Origin: Butyriboletus loyo
Taxonomy: Eukaryota; Basidiomycota; Agaricomycetes; Boletales; Boletaceae
Length of the DNA stretch: 62,372 bases
Direction: 5' to 3'
Assembly (NCBI GenBank): GCA_038093515.1
Contig: JBBPSI010000152.1
Span: 1-62,372, forward strand
The notes beneath the pieces were generated by a model. The model made no database searches. It was given only the letters and a program-made list of their open reading frames with translations, and was not told where the DNA came from. Shown here piece after piece: positions 11,799 to 23,097 of this stretch (its first letter is position 1; every line of letters starts with the position of its first letter). A program made the position numbers and the translations under genes.

Positions 11799-12629
11799 GA
11801 AGCTGACCTGCCAGCGGGAACGCCAGCGTGAAGGGTGATCCGGTGAATGTGGCTGTGTTACTAGTCAACTTCACAGGCGACTTATCCCGTTCGCACTCCG
11901 ACGTATACCAGGCTCTGCTTAGCGCCATCATCGGTGAACCCCCCGAAGGAACGCATTTGTGAAGCAGCGAGCCGTCGTGTTCGATATCGCTATCCACAAG
12001 AAAAGCGACGTCCAAAGTTTACAAGAACCATCCACATTTTTTTTCGTTCTCCCCGCGTGCGCAACTGTATCACGACAGAGCAGGTGACGCGCTAATGTAC
12101 AAATGGACTCCAAAGCTCACCGTACAGGCACTCGCATCGGCCGTCGCATGCCACGTTTATTAAATCCTCCTCGCGTTGTCACGTTTCTGGCGATGATAGC
12201 GGTGATAAAGGGGCATATTCACAACCTGTTCTACCCTTTCTGGTTATCACATACGACATTTCGAGAGCAACACGTTCAGACGACCTGAACCAGTACTCGA
12301 TCGACTACTAACCCTACGCTAGAGTGTATGCAACACTCATAGAGACTCGTCACGCGACCGAGACGACACAGGAGAGAATCAGTCATCAACGGGCCTGTGC
12401 TCAGTTCAATTTCAAATCCAGATAACCAGGCGAAAAGACAACTTTCCCGATGTCTTTTTCGCCTCTTAAGCTTCCAAGACTGTTGACCACCTCCACATAG
12501 ACGCAGCGAATATCTTGTGAATGAAGCCCTTGCGCCTAAAAGCAGTGTGGTCCCTCTTCCATCTTTCTTAACGCTATCGTCGAGAGCAGTAAGGAACACT
12601 TGAACATCAAGTACCTTGGATCAATGAAG
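11799..12629. other. intergenic stretch upstream of COA1
   Basis: A minus-strand frame (11740-12015) reads like ordinary protein in part, but no family was recognised and its 3' end overlaps the COA1 first exon in another frame. The remainder shows no supported gene. Confidence 0.4.
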
Positions 12630-15158
12630 GCAGAAAAACTTATCAACACCAATGGAGAGTCACAAGATAAGCTCGCTTCCGCAGGGGAACGTCGCCATAC
12701 CGCGACATTCGAAACCTTGGTGCGTGTCTTCGATCTCGGTCTACCAATGGCTTTATGATTCTGCCAGCCATTCTCAAAGCACCACAACCGGTGCCGAAAC
12801 CTCCAGTACCCACACCCATAACAGTAGCCGATCTTGGTGAGGGTATGTACTTCCCATCACAACAGTTATCCAGAACCACGGCTGACGTCCATCATTAGAA
12901 CCACGTCGAAAGTTATCAGGGTCCTTTGAGGCAAAGTATCGTGGCGCAGCTGTTAACGACTTTTACGAATATTTGACACACAACGAAAAGCTATTCAAGA
13001 CCGCGCTCAATCCCCGGTACTACGCCAAGTTCTGTTCCATTGTCCAGAGCCCCAGGCACTGGTAAATCAAGAATATTAACTGAGGTAGATAAAACGTCAT
13101 TTTTTCACATACGTCTGTGGTGGCTAGGTCGATCCTAGCTGAGAACTTGCGCGGGGGGAAGGACAACCTAGGTTTCCCTCCGCGATCCGATCCCATTGAC
13201 CGAATTCCCCCCTACTGGGAGGGGGTACCGGACCATCTGTTATGTGTTCTTCACCGCCCTTTTTGGTACTCTCGAGGGATATCCCTCAAAGGTTACGCCA
13301 CCCGCAATACTAAGGCGGGCATCATGCTTTGGGTCCCCCACACCAGGGCTGATTTCTTCACAAAACTCGATGAAAAATAAGAGGTGAGTAGGCTATTCTG
13401 TATCATAATTCTGATTTCACAGTATGCTGTAGGCTCATGCTGATCTCGTCCGTACCCTCAAACAACGCTCTGGCGCAGCAGCAGAGGCTTCTTCCATCCC
13501 GGATCCTGATGAAGCGGCTGATTGGGCACACGAACTGACGTTGGAGAGACCGCCGATAATATGGGGAGGCTCTCCCTTTCAAGTAAATATTTCAGCTGGC
13601 GTCGCAGACGTCCTAGCTGAGTAATGTAGTCCAACGCAGAACCACAGGCCCGCCGCTGATCTACCTGATGTCACTGAGCGTCTTTTTACTGCCCACAGAA
13701 AAATGGCTGCTTGTATTACGTGTGTCTTTGCTGGCGATTCAGACCAGCCCAAGTTGGTGATCTCTCTCGACGAGGCGCACCCGTTCAGTCCAGTGCATCA
13801 AGAAATATCGCCCAGCAGATGTTTTGTGCGGGGCTGTTAACGAGTATTTATACCATCATGATCATGCCGTTTGGGTGGGTTTCGCCTCGACGACTTCCAA
13901 GGTCGCTGATTTTTCGCCACCTAATCAGAAACGTCTGTAATATATATATTCACATTGTTCTGATACCCCGGCTCATCCGTATTTCAGATGATTCCGACGG
14001 TGTTGCCATCAAGGGTGGGAAGCTTTTCCCACCTTACAGATGATCTGGAGAACGGCGTGGCGAGCGACCTTCAGATCTGACTTGCGGTGACATTGGGCCA
14101 CAGCTGGAGGTTTACAAGTTACCCATCCGAACTCTTCCTGTCGTGCGTGACCGCAATAGATCTGCGCAATGCGCCTAAGAATCTGGAGCTTGTTTCGAAC
14201 ACTCTGCTGGTGGTTGTTAACTCTGGCATGATTGATATGGGTCAACGCGGCGAACTGGCCAGCTGATTGCTGTGGCTACTGGCCAAGGACTTGCTCATTC
14301 GCACACGGGCGAAGAACGTGGCCACCAGCATGTCATCGACATGGGAAGAGCATCTCGCCGACTGTCAAATGATTCCGGTTGTGGATTGGCTCGAATTCAT
14401 CTTCGGATCGCATATATGGGACGAAGAGGACACGCAAGCATCTCTTTCACGCAAAATGTTCGACAATGCGTATTTGAATTTCTCGCACCGGGTATGCATG
14501 GACGCGGAAATCGCTGGATCGGAGGAAGGGAACGAATTAGAGTCAGTCTTCGGAATTCCTTTACATAAGGTAACGTGAGTCTGATGATCCACCATATAGC
14601 TTGGAGGAGTGGACACTACGCCACTAGCAGAGGACGAGTGCAGTGTAGTGCTGCCACCAACAACCCCGACAAGGTGATATCCATCTATGTATTTTCAAGG
14701 AAACACATACGAAAAATGCGCAGATCCCGGTCTCCGACAAGGCTCGAGAATCGACGAAATCGAAGGGTGTTTTGCGGTCCATCACCCGACGACATAAAAA
14801 TCTCAGTGGCGAATGAGGAAGCGCGTCTGTCTCCGATCGCGAGTCCCTTCCATACATCGCCATCTTGGCCGACCTTGATCAGCCAGCCTCGTTCTCCGTT
14901 AGCTTCACAAGAGGGATGTTGATAACCACTCTGCGTATTTACGCTGCGGGAGTCGAAACCGCGACATATGCATTTCATGACGGCCCTTCAGAACTTCGTT
15001 CGCATTCAGTAAATTCCCGAAACAGAACGACCTTACAGGAAATACCTAAATGCGCAGGTCAAGTTTGGGAGTACGGCCACTCCCGAGCATATGGTATGGG
15101 AACACGGGAACAATGTCCCGAATGTGCGAAGGAGACCCGCCCGACGGTCCTAGCTTGA
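12630..15158 (+). pseudogene. broken copy of the P-loop NTPase gene
   Basis: Segments match, in order, the apparently intact gene at 19634-22776: the KLINTNGES region near 12630, the segment GAAVNDFYEYLTHN near 12950, a damaged P-loop region near 13050, a Walker-B-like IS LDEAHPF region near 13755, and WEEHLADCQMIPVVDW with NAYLNFSHRVCMDA at 14340-14510. Frames change repeatedly without usable splice sites (for example around 13040-13060 and 14925), and the N-terminal exon present in the other copy is missing. It therefore cannot encode the full protein. It lies in opposite orientation to the intact copy, with the RBR ligase and endonuclease IV genes between them. Confidence 0.7.
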
Positions 15159-15509
15159 TCTTGTGCTGTAATTTCTGGCCGACTGGTTTGGAGTCTGTCG
15201 GCCACCCATATTACTCGTACCTGGCCTGAAGGCCGCTTGTACTCGGTTTTTTTTACGATACTTCACTTATAGCGCTTGTTAGGCTACTACCATCTTAGTT
15301 GTGCGCCCGCGTCCTTTGATTTTGTCACTGGCAGCCCTTTGTTTCCTTTTTGCATTCTTGGCAGTGGCGACACTAACCTCTTTCAGGCCCAGTACTCCGA
15401 CGACAGTGTGGGTCGCCCCCTATCCCGATTCGAAATTTAGGAGATTTGCTGGCCTTGCAATTTCCCGTTCTCCTTGCCCACCACCACGAGGCTGACCGGA
15501 AGCTCTACC

Positions 15510-17052
15510 ATGGAGTCCCACCGGAGCCACGAACGAGTCCCCGACACTGCGTCGGAGCTCCTCATCGCCGAGTTGGTACTCAATGATATAGCTGCCGTCC
15601 AGGCCACCCAGAAACGCAAGGCACGCGAGGGCGCCCCGCGTAGCGACGAAGACATCGCGTTTGGCCTCCAAGCTGCCTCTTTGAACGCGCGCATCGGCGT
15701 CTTGCGCGACCACCAATTTGCTTCGAGCATCGATCACGCCATCGAATCCGACGCGCGTCAACTGTGGAGACTTGCGCATCTAGAATGGGCTGAGCGTGAT
15801 GACCATCGGGCAGCTATCGCCCTTGGAGGAGGGCATGATTTGCCACGACAGACACTGTCGCAACGAATTATGGGACGGACCTTGGTTCGATCTGCTAGGT
15901 CAATCTGAGCGTGACTTTGTACTTCATCGACGTCCGTTGACCATTCCTAGAGAACCTGCTCCCGCGCACCGTGGACATACTAGTAACACCACGGAGGAGG
16001 ACACGGAAGCCATCAACGCGGGCATGGGAAATATTGTCATTACCACCCCAGAGGCTTCCAAAACCCTTCCCATCCAATCCTCCAAGTGAGACTCGTCTCC
16101 CTGAACGTAAACATAACTGATTCGAGGACCAGGAACCCCGACGTAGATCTCGAATGTGTCATTTGCGGGGACGACGTCGTTGCGAGTCGTTCATTTAAAG
16201 CACCCTGCGCGCACCGCTATTGTCGAGGCTGTATCGTGAGCCTCGTCGAAACATCTCTGCGTGATGAGAGCCTCCACCCGCTGCGGTGCTGTCAACGACC
16301 ACTCCCGTTGACGGACGGCGTTTTCAGGTTCATTTCGTCCTCCCTCTACCTTCAATTCCTTAGAAAGCGTTGCGAATACTCAGTACCCGCCGGATCACGG
16401 GTGTATTGTTCCAACCAAAGATGCTCCACGTTCCTCGGCGCGTCAGGAGATATGAAGCGAGATGTCACCTGCAACAACTGTGACACCATCTCCTGCTCTC
16501 AGTGCAAGAATAACGCGCATCCGGGAGAAGACTGCTCCGAACACCATTCAATGCTTGAACTACGAGAAACGGCGGTGGCGAACAATTGGCAGACGTGTCC
16601 AGGGTGTCACGCTATCGTCGAGCTCAGCCAGGGATGCTATCATATCACCTGTCGTTGTTTGACACAGTTTTGCTATCTGTGCTCTGCACGATGGAAAACG
16701 TGCAGTTGTCGCCAGTGGGATGAAGATCGCCTCTTGTACGACGCCGAGAGAAGGGTGCGCAATGAGTTTGGGAATCGGGCGGCTCAGGCGCAACCAGTGG
16801 TACATGTGGAGCGGGTTCATCGACGGATGGAGCAGCTGCGTGAAAATCACGGATGTCAGGTCCATTTATGGAGGTACAGACACGGACCTGGGCAGTGCGA
16901 GGAGTGTGGTGACCTCTTGGGTGTTTTCTTGATGGTGAGTGCCAGTCTCGTCTGCATGTGACTTTGGATGCTGTGCGCTGACTCGTTGGCCGCAGCGCTG
17001 CATTCATTGCCAAACTCTAGTATGCAGGCGATGTTCTGTAAACCGGTTATAG
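15510..17052 (+). CDS. RBR-type (RING-IBR-RING) E3 ubiquitin ligase
   Basis: Four exons: 15510-15898, 15951-16085, 16133-16934, 16996-17052. The start is the ATG of MESHRSHE. Exon 1 is a helical N-terminal region (LLIAELVLNDIAAVQ, DEDIAFGLQAASL) seen in many basidiomycete RBR proteins. Exon 3 carries RING1 (CVICGD...CAHRYCRGC...RCC), the IBR (CSNQRCSTF, CNNC, CSQC) and the second RING-like half (CPGCHAIVE, CYHITCRC, FCYLCSARWKTC). RBR ligases take ubiquitin from an E2 onto a RING2 cysteine before transfer; the Cys in HITCRC fits that role. The last exon adds RCIHCQTLVCRRC. All introns are frame-consistent and carry CTRAY-like branch points. Substrate unknown. A decayed copy lies at 54743-55350. 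Confidence 0.88.
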
Positions 17053-17215
17053 AACATATGGGGTACGACTGTGGGGCGAAAAGAGGACGAATATGTGCCT
17101 CCGATACTTATTTTGGTGTATAGGACAAAACCCGTGGCTCTGTAGCTTTTGATTGACCGTGTAGATGAGTGGAGAAAATGCGTTCATATGATGCACAATA
17201 CCACACTCGTACCAC

Positions 17216-19385
17216 CTACTCAGTGCACGACTGTGCAATATCGGATCCAGCGGTTTCATCCTCCGCCTCATCGTCTGTCGTCTTGCGTTTCCGTGGCCTC
17301 GCTTTCGATTTGGACGTGCCTGATGTGCTTTTCTTCCCGACCTTTTCCTTGTGGTCGCGGTATTCCTGGATGACACCCCGAATGTCAGATACCATCTCCT
17401 TCAACATCTCCTCTCCTCTTGTGCCCCCATCTTCCCTCACACAGGCCCCTGAACCCACCCCAACCTCCGACAACATATTTAACACTTTGATCTCACACTC
17501 CCACACCTCCACAGCTTCGAACGTCGGGGTTTCGAGTATGAGAGGGATATTTTGGACCCGAGGGTCCGAGAGAATCGTGAGGAACGTTGAAAGCTTGAGT
17601 GTACCCCTGCCAAGTGGGTCGTTGGACGTTCGGCAAAAGGTACGGATGCAATCAAAAAATGGATGAGAAAATGGATGAACCAGAACGACCTTTTGGTAGG
17701 TGACGACGTACAGTCCGATATTTTCGTGCCTATCCTTCTTTGATCCGAGGGGTGTCTTGGAATCATTCAGGTGCATCCCACAGAGATATGACAGTCCAAC
17801 TTGTTCGTCAAACGTCGCCACTATCAACAGGCTCCAAATAAGTCTACGAACGCGTGTAATCCTGGACTCACTCGTCGTGCTGCCGGTCGTCAAAGTGCCA
17901 AGCAATCAAAAGAGATCTTTTACAGATCAAGATGGAACTTACTCCCAGCCTGCTTTCGTAGAGATATCATAGCCCTACGTAGCACCCCACTACATCAATA
18001 TCTAGGTCTCGAATGGGGTGACAAGATCACTCACGGCTGCATACATATGACCTATCCACAATTGCATCAGCAACTTCACAGTTCCATGCCAAGTACTTAC
18101 ATGTATCGAGACATACTCCAACTCTCGACTTGTCCTCGACTTGTTCGATGATATCTCGCAGCTCCGTAAACTGGGAACCTATAATGTTCTTGGCACCAGA
18201 CTAGCAAAAGCATGTCATCATCACCGGCTCAGTCTTTTCGATCAGGAAGACCAAGGAAGTAAATGAGAGCGAAAGACAGAACTTGCCATGTTCTCAATGA
18301 CAGTCGTCACAGACAACGTCTCCCTATGCGCCCTGTTTAAACATTGAGCTATAAGAGCTATCGATTCTTCTTTCGTTGCATTCCCGACAGTGGAACCTGG
18401 ACTTTTCAGATGCAACAGTAGCATATATGCGGTCAATGGCGAGAAGAACGAGGATCAAAACTCACTGAAAGTTATAAAACATCAAGCCGAGTCGTTCACA
18501 TCGCTTGAGATCATCCATAAAGCACTCGTATGATTTTTCGCGTTTCGTTCTAGATTATACATCATACTCAACCCGGTGAATGAACCCCTCCGCGGGCGCA
18601 TATTCAGTACTCACTCGTCAGGGTTTGCAAGATTGACGAGGTAGCTTCCGTGGGGAAGAACGTACTTCGGGTCGTACCCAAACTCGACCATGCGTGCTTT
18701 GAAAGACGCGACGTTTTCGTCTGTTAGAGGTGGAGAAGACCATTTGCGTTGCGATTTCACGAATAAAGCAAACGCGTTGGCCCTGCGAGGAATGTATATG
18801 TATCAAGTCATTACCGTCCGAGAACGAAATGAAACAGAGGAGACCCGGAGACCCCGCACCTGACACGCGCCGCGTTCACGATTGCGTTTTCCACACCCCC
18901 AGCTGCAGAGACGTGTGCACCAACTTTCCATGCCGAAGACACACGCGAAGCGAAATCAGATGGTTTGGGGTTAGGGTGTGCTTTCTTTGACTGCGCTTTG
19001 CGCGGTCGTTTCGTAGGACCGTGACTAGCATTGGCGTCGTTCTCTGTGTGCATTCAAGTCTGCTCCGAAACACCAAGGCAATCTGGGCCCGTCGTGACTC
19101 ACGTTCAGGTTCTTTAGGTTCTGCTGCTGCGGCGACCGACGACGGTACTCGCTCGTCTGGTTGGTGTTCTTTCCTAGCACGTTTGAGTGGCTGCCTCGTA
19201 TGCTCTCCTTTGGTCGGTGGTCTAACGTCCACCGGCTTGTGCTTGGGCTCTTCTTTAGCAGCCAGCTGAGTCGCCCGTCTAGTTTGTACCATCAAAGCAG
19301 TTGACAATGAGTGAACAGAAGAATTATCGGATGGTCGTAATTGAGATGTATGCGAGGCGAGAGCGCGACGTAGGATCACAAGCAT
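17216..19385 (-). CDS. APN1: endonuclease IV, AP endonuclease family 2 (Apn1-like)
   Basis: Multi-exon gene. After a basic N-terminal part comes [16 protein letters not shown], then [86 protein letters not shown] and IPLILETP. These are the metal-binding and active-site blocks of endonuclease IV, a TIM-barrel enzyme with a trinuclear zinc centre that incises DNA 5' of abasic sites. The C-terminal tail (to 17216) is Lys/Arg-rich and nuclear-signal-like. Two in-frame starts are possible: 19385 ([17 protein letters not shown], presequence-like) or 19292 (MVQTRRATQ). The gene converges on the RBR gene, with 163 bp between stop codons. Confidence 0.88.
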
Positions 19386-19633
19386 CGACGTACAGTCAGA
19401 AGCTAGTAGACTACGGATGTGTCAAATCCTTATGGGTCATGGTACTGGCAGTACTAGAAGCTAAGACTACTGTACTTCGATCCTACGGATGTTGTCTATC
19501 AAGTCGGACAACGATACCTCCTCGCGAATTTGAACCGTCTAGCGCACCAAATGACTTACATGCGGTCATAGCACGTACACCAAAGTTGTTACGATCCCAG
19601 AGACAATGAATGATATTACAACGCGAGCTCGAC

Positions 19634-22600
19634 CTAGGTTCGTCGGGCGGATTTTCCGCCCACATCCGGAACATCCCTCCCGTGCTCCCATAGCATGTGC
19701 TCGGGGGTTGCCGTGCTCCCAAACTTCACCTGGGCATTCAGGTAGTCCATGTAAGGTCTTTCTGTCTCGTGCATCTGCTGTAAATGCGCGAGGTTCTGCA
19801 GAGTGTCCATGAGCGTAAAGCGGTTGGTCAAGAATGGATAGGTGGTGGTATCGACACCGGCAGCGTAGATACGCAGACAGCAATCATCAACGCCCCGCTC
19901 AGGGAAGGTAACGGAGAACGATGGTGGTTGATTAAAGTCAGCGAAGATCGCGATATAAGGAAGAGAATCAGCATCATGCTTTTTGGCTTGGCTGCTCAGA
20001 TGTTGACTTCTGCGGGTGATGTCGTGTAAGACGTCTTTGGAATGCTTCGAGTCCCGACTTGGAGCCTTGTCAGAAATGAAAATCTGCGACATCCGCGATT
20101 CCGTTGACGTTGTTTCAGGCCCGCCTCTAAAATAGATGGGTATGACCTTGTCGATGAGAGGTTGTTGATGGCAACACTGCACTGCACTAGTCCTCTGCCA
20201 GTGGCGTAGCGTCCACTCATCCAAGCTACATGGTGGATTATCAGAGCTGATGTTACGCCATGAAAAGGGAATTCTGAAGACAAACCCTAATTCGTTCCCT
20301 TGCTTTGATCCGGCCATGTTTGCATCCATGCATACCCAGTGCGAGAAATTCAGATACGCATTCTCGAACGCTTTGCGTGCGAGCGATCTTTGAGTGCTCT
20401 CCTCGTCCCATATCTTGGGCCCAAAGATGAATTCGAGATAATCCACGACGGGTATCATTTGGCAGTCCGCGAGATGCTCGTTCCATATCGTTGGCATCTT
20501 CTTCACCACATTTTTTGCCTGCGTCCGGATGAACAAATCCTTGGCCAGAAGCCAAAGTAATCGGCTCGCCAGCTCGCCATGTTGATCATACCGGACTTAA
20601 CCGTCTGCAACAGGGTCTGCAGAGCGGAACCTAGCTTTCCAGCCGATATATGCAGATCAGCTGCGGCCACGCACGATAAGAGGGGTTCGGATGGATATCT
20701 CGTAAACCTTCAAGTCCGGTCCAATATCGTCCCAAGACATATGAGTAGGTGGCTCGCCACACCTTTCTCCAGATGCTCGACCGAATCTGGGTGCCCAAAC
20801 GTGAAATCCAAACAAAATCGTTGTCCCAATATCGCGAGCACGTGGGTGGTATTTGTTGGATCGAAACGTCCAGGGCCATATAACTTCGAGGACGCCGTGC
20901 CCAATAGTTCATACACTTCGCCATGCGCGGTCTTGAGAGAAGACCACCTGTCCGCCATCGAGGATGGGTTAGGTACTAAGTAAACAGCGATAACAAGTTG
21001 AAAGGGAAGGGGCATTACAAGGGTCTGCCATAACCCAGGATGTGATCTAGCCTTGAAACATCCTCCATTCCAATTTCCCCGAGCCCCAATGCATTCTGGT
21101 CCCATCCCAGTTGAGTGTAAGGTGGGAAAAGCCGCTCGCCAATTATGGCGAAACGAGAAGAATTATCTGAGACGGCAGATGATCAGCAAGCTCGTCAGGA
21201 CATCGGCACACTTACATTTCTGATTGGGGGGCGAAAAGTCAGCGACCTTGGAAGTCGTCGAGGCGAATACGACCCAGACAGCATGATTCTCTGCATGCGT
21301 GTAATTGCTCACTGCTCTATAAAAAACGTCTGCCGGACGATATCCATGTTGACCTCCAATGCTTCTGGTGAGAGGGTGAGCTTCATCGATTGCGATTACC
21401 AGCTTTGGCACGTAGTGAGCGTCGGGGAATATGCTCTCGAGACGGGCGCCGACTTTCCTGTAGGCAGCGCAAAGAAAATTAGAGAAAGTGGGGGAACGAG
21501 TGGATGAGGTTTTTGACTTCGTCCTGACCGCGTTATATAGCTATGACGTTTTCGACACTAGTTGAAATATTTACCAGATAAGGAGAGCGTTTGAAGCTTC
21601 TCAGTAGTTTTATCAACCTCTGCGTCCGTGACCTTGTCGGCGGCTCTATCAGCATTCGACATGGAGGAAGCCTTTGTCGTTGCACTGAATTTTTTGGGGA
21701 GGAATTGGTCGAGATCAGCATGTATCTGGAGAAGATTGTCGAATCAGATTCAGGGTGCAGAACAACATATGCGCACCTTTTCGTATTTTTCAGCGAATCT
21801 CTGAAAGAAATCGGTCCTGGCAGTGGACTTGGGAGGATCGCTCATATCGCACATCTGGTCGACCCAATGCATGATCCCTGCCTTGGTATGGCGAGTGGTG
21901 TAGTTGCTCGAGAGATACTCCTCGAGCGTACCAAACAAAGCAGTGAGGAACGCATAGCAGACGGTTTGGTATGCCTCCAAATTGGAGGGGAAATTGGTCA
22001 AGAGGTCTGCTGGAATTGGATCACGCGCGGGGAAACCCACGACATCCTGTTCCTCGCGCATGCTCATGTAAATCACTATCACATCCTTCTTTCTCAACTG
22101 AGGACTGATTCAGCCACCATATATGGTTGCGAAAATGAGCACGCGGTTACCTCAGTTAGCATCCTTGATTTTCCAGTTCCTGAACTCTGAACGATGGAGC
22201 AGAGCTTGGCGTAGTACCGAGAAGCGCGCCCATCTGCCTCGAACAGCTTCTGGTTGTGTGTCAAATATTCGTAGAAGCCATTAACAGCTGCGCCATGGTA
22301 CTTCGCCTCAAAGGACCCTGACAAGCCTTGGCCTACATCTATCCCAGGATGTTAGTGGTTCTGATCAGATGTAGTGGACTAACTAGTTTGTGCTGCGGGT
22401 GCTGGTGATTTGAGGATGGCTTAACCAACGAATCGTCAAATATTCCACATGGATATTGAAGACACGCACCCAGGTTTCGAATCTCGCGGTATGATTTGCG
22501 CTTCCAAGCAGAATTGAGCATATCTCGTAACTCTCCATGGGTATTGACCAGATTTTTTGCGTACGCCAAACTAAGGAGCTTTGTGTCCAAGTCACCGTTA

Positions 22601-22776
22601 GAGCATGCAGCAATTTCATGAAGGAGAAAGAAATATTGAGGAATGGAATTCAGATCGGAGACGTCACCCAAGACATCTCCGATGAATTTCTCTACCTGCT
22701 TGTCGAGCTCTTGATGAGTGGCGGCATCAAAGCGATCTGGAAGACTCTCGAGGGGCATGTTGTCAAGTTGTTGCAC
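19634..22776 (-). CDS. P-loop NTPase of an expanded mushroom family, unknown function
   Basis: About eight or nine exons. The N-terminal exon (MQQLDNMPLESLPDRF) is helical. A second exon has YYAKLCSIVQSSGTGKS, a Walker-A-like loop, and then VIVIYMSMREEQD and YAFLTALFGTLEEYL. Further on KLVIAIDEAHPL is a Walker-B motif and VWVVFASTTSK a possible sensor strand; the C-terminal exon (20536-19634) holds WNEHLADCQMIPVVDYLEF and ends SARRT. The family is large in Agaricomycetes, uncharacterised, and looks like an AAA/STAND-type ATPase; relation to the NTPases linked to Crinkler-like proteins is possible but unproven. Exon joints were not all resolved. A broken inverted copy is at 12630-15158. Confidence 0.65.
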
Positions 22777-23097
22777 TCAGCCATTTGACAAGCCCGCTTT
22801 TATATCGCCAACTTCGAAGCACCCACAATCGATTGATCGACAGCGTTCGACATCGGTCCGCCACATTTTCTATTGTTTTCCAGAAGTACGGTAACCCAGA
22901 ATTTCGTCCCGAATGCCTTTGTTTGCCACAATTTGGTCACAATCCGAGTCTGGTATGATGTGACTTGAAAGAAAAAACTTATCTCAATCCAACATTCATG
23001 AAACAGAAATGGCAAGGTTCCGCATGTCCATCTACTCGAACCCTTCATCGCTTATCATACAACAAACAAACAATTGACATTGTCTCCCCTGAGTCAG
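22777..23097. other. intergenic, probable promoter of the P-loop NTPase
   Basis: About 320 bp upstream of the NTPase start and downstream of the WD40-TPR-HET-like relic. No reading frame with family support was seen. Confidence 0.35.

Noticed and set aside
15796..16089. Frameshift in the RBR gene near 15850-15900
   Set aside because: A 52-nt intron (15899-15950) with a TTGAC branch point restores the frame exactly, so no break is needed.
19450..19600. tRNA candidate on the minus strand around GGTTCAAATTC
   Set aside because: The bases flanking the T-loop-like motif do not form the T stem, and no matching acceptor or D arm was found.
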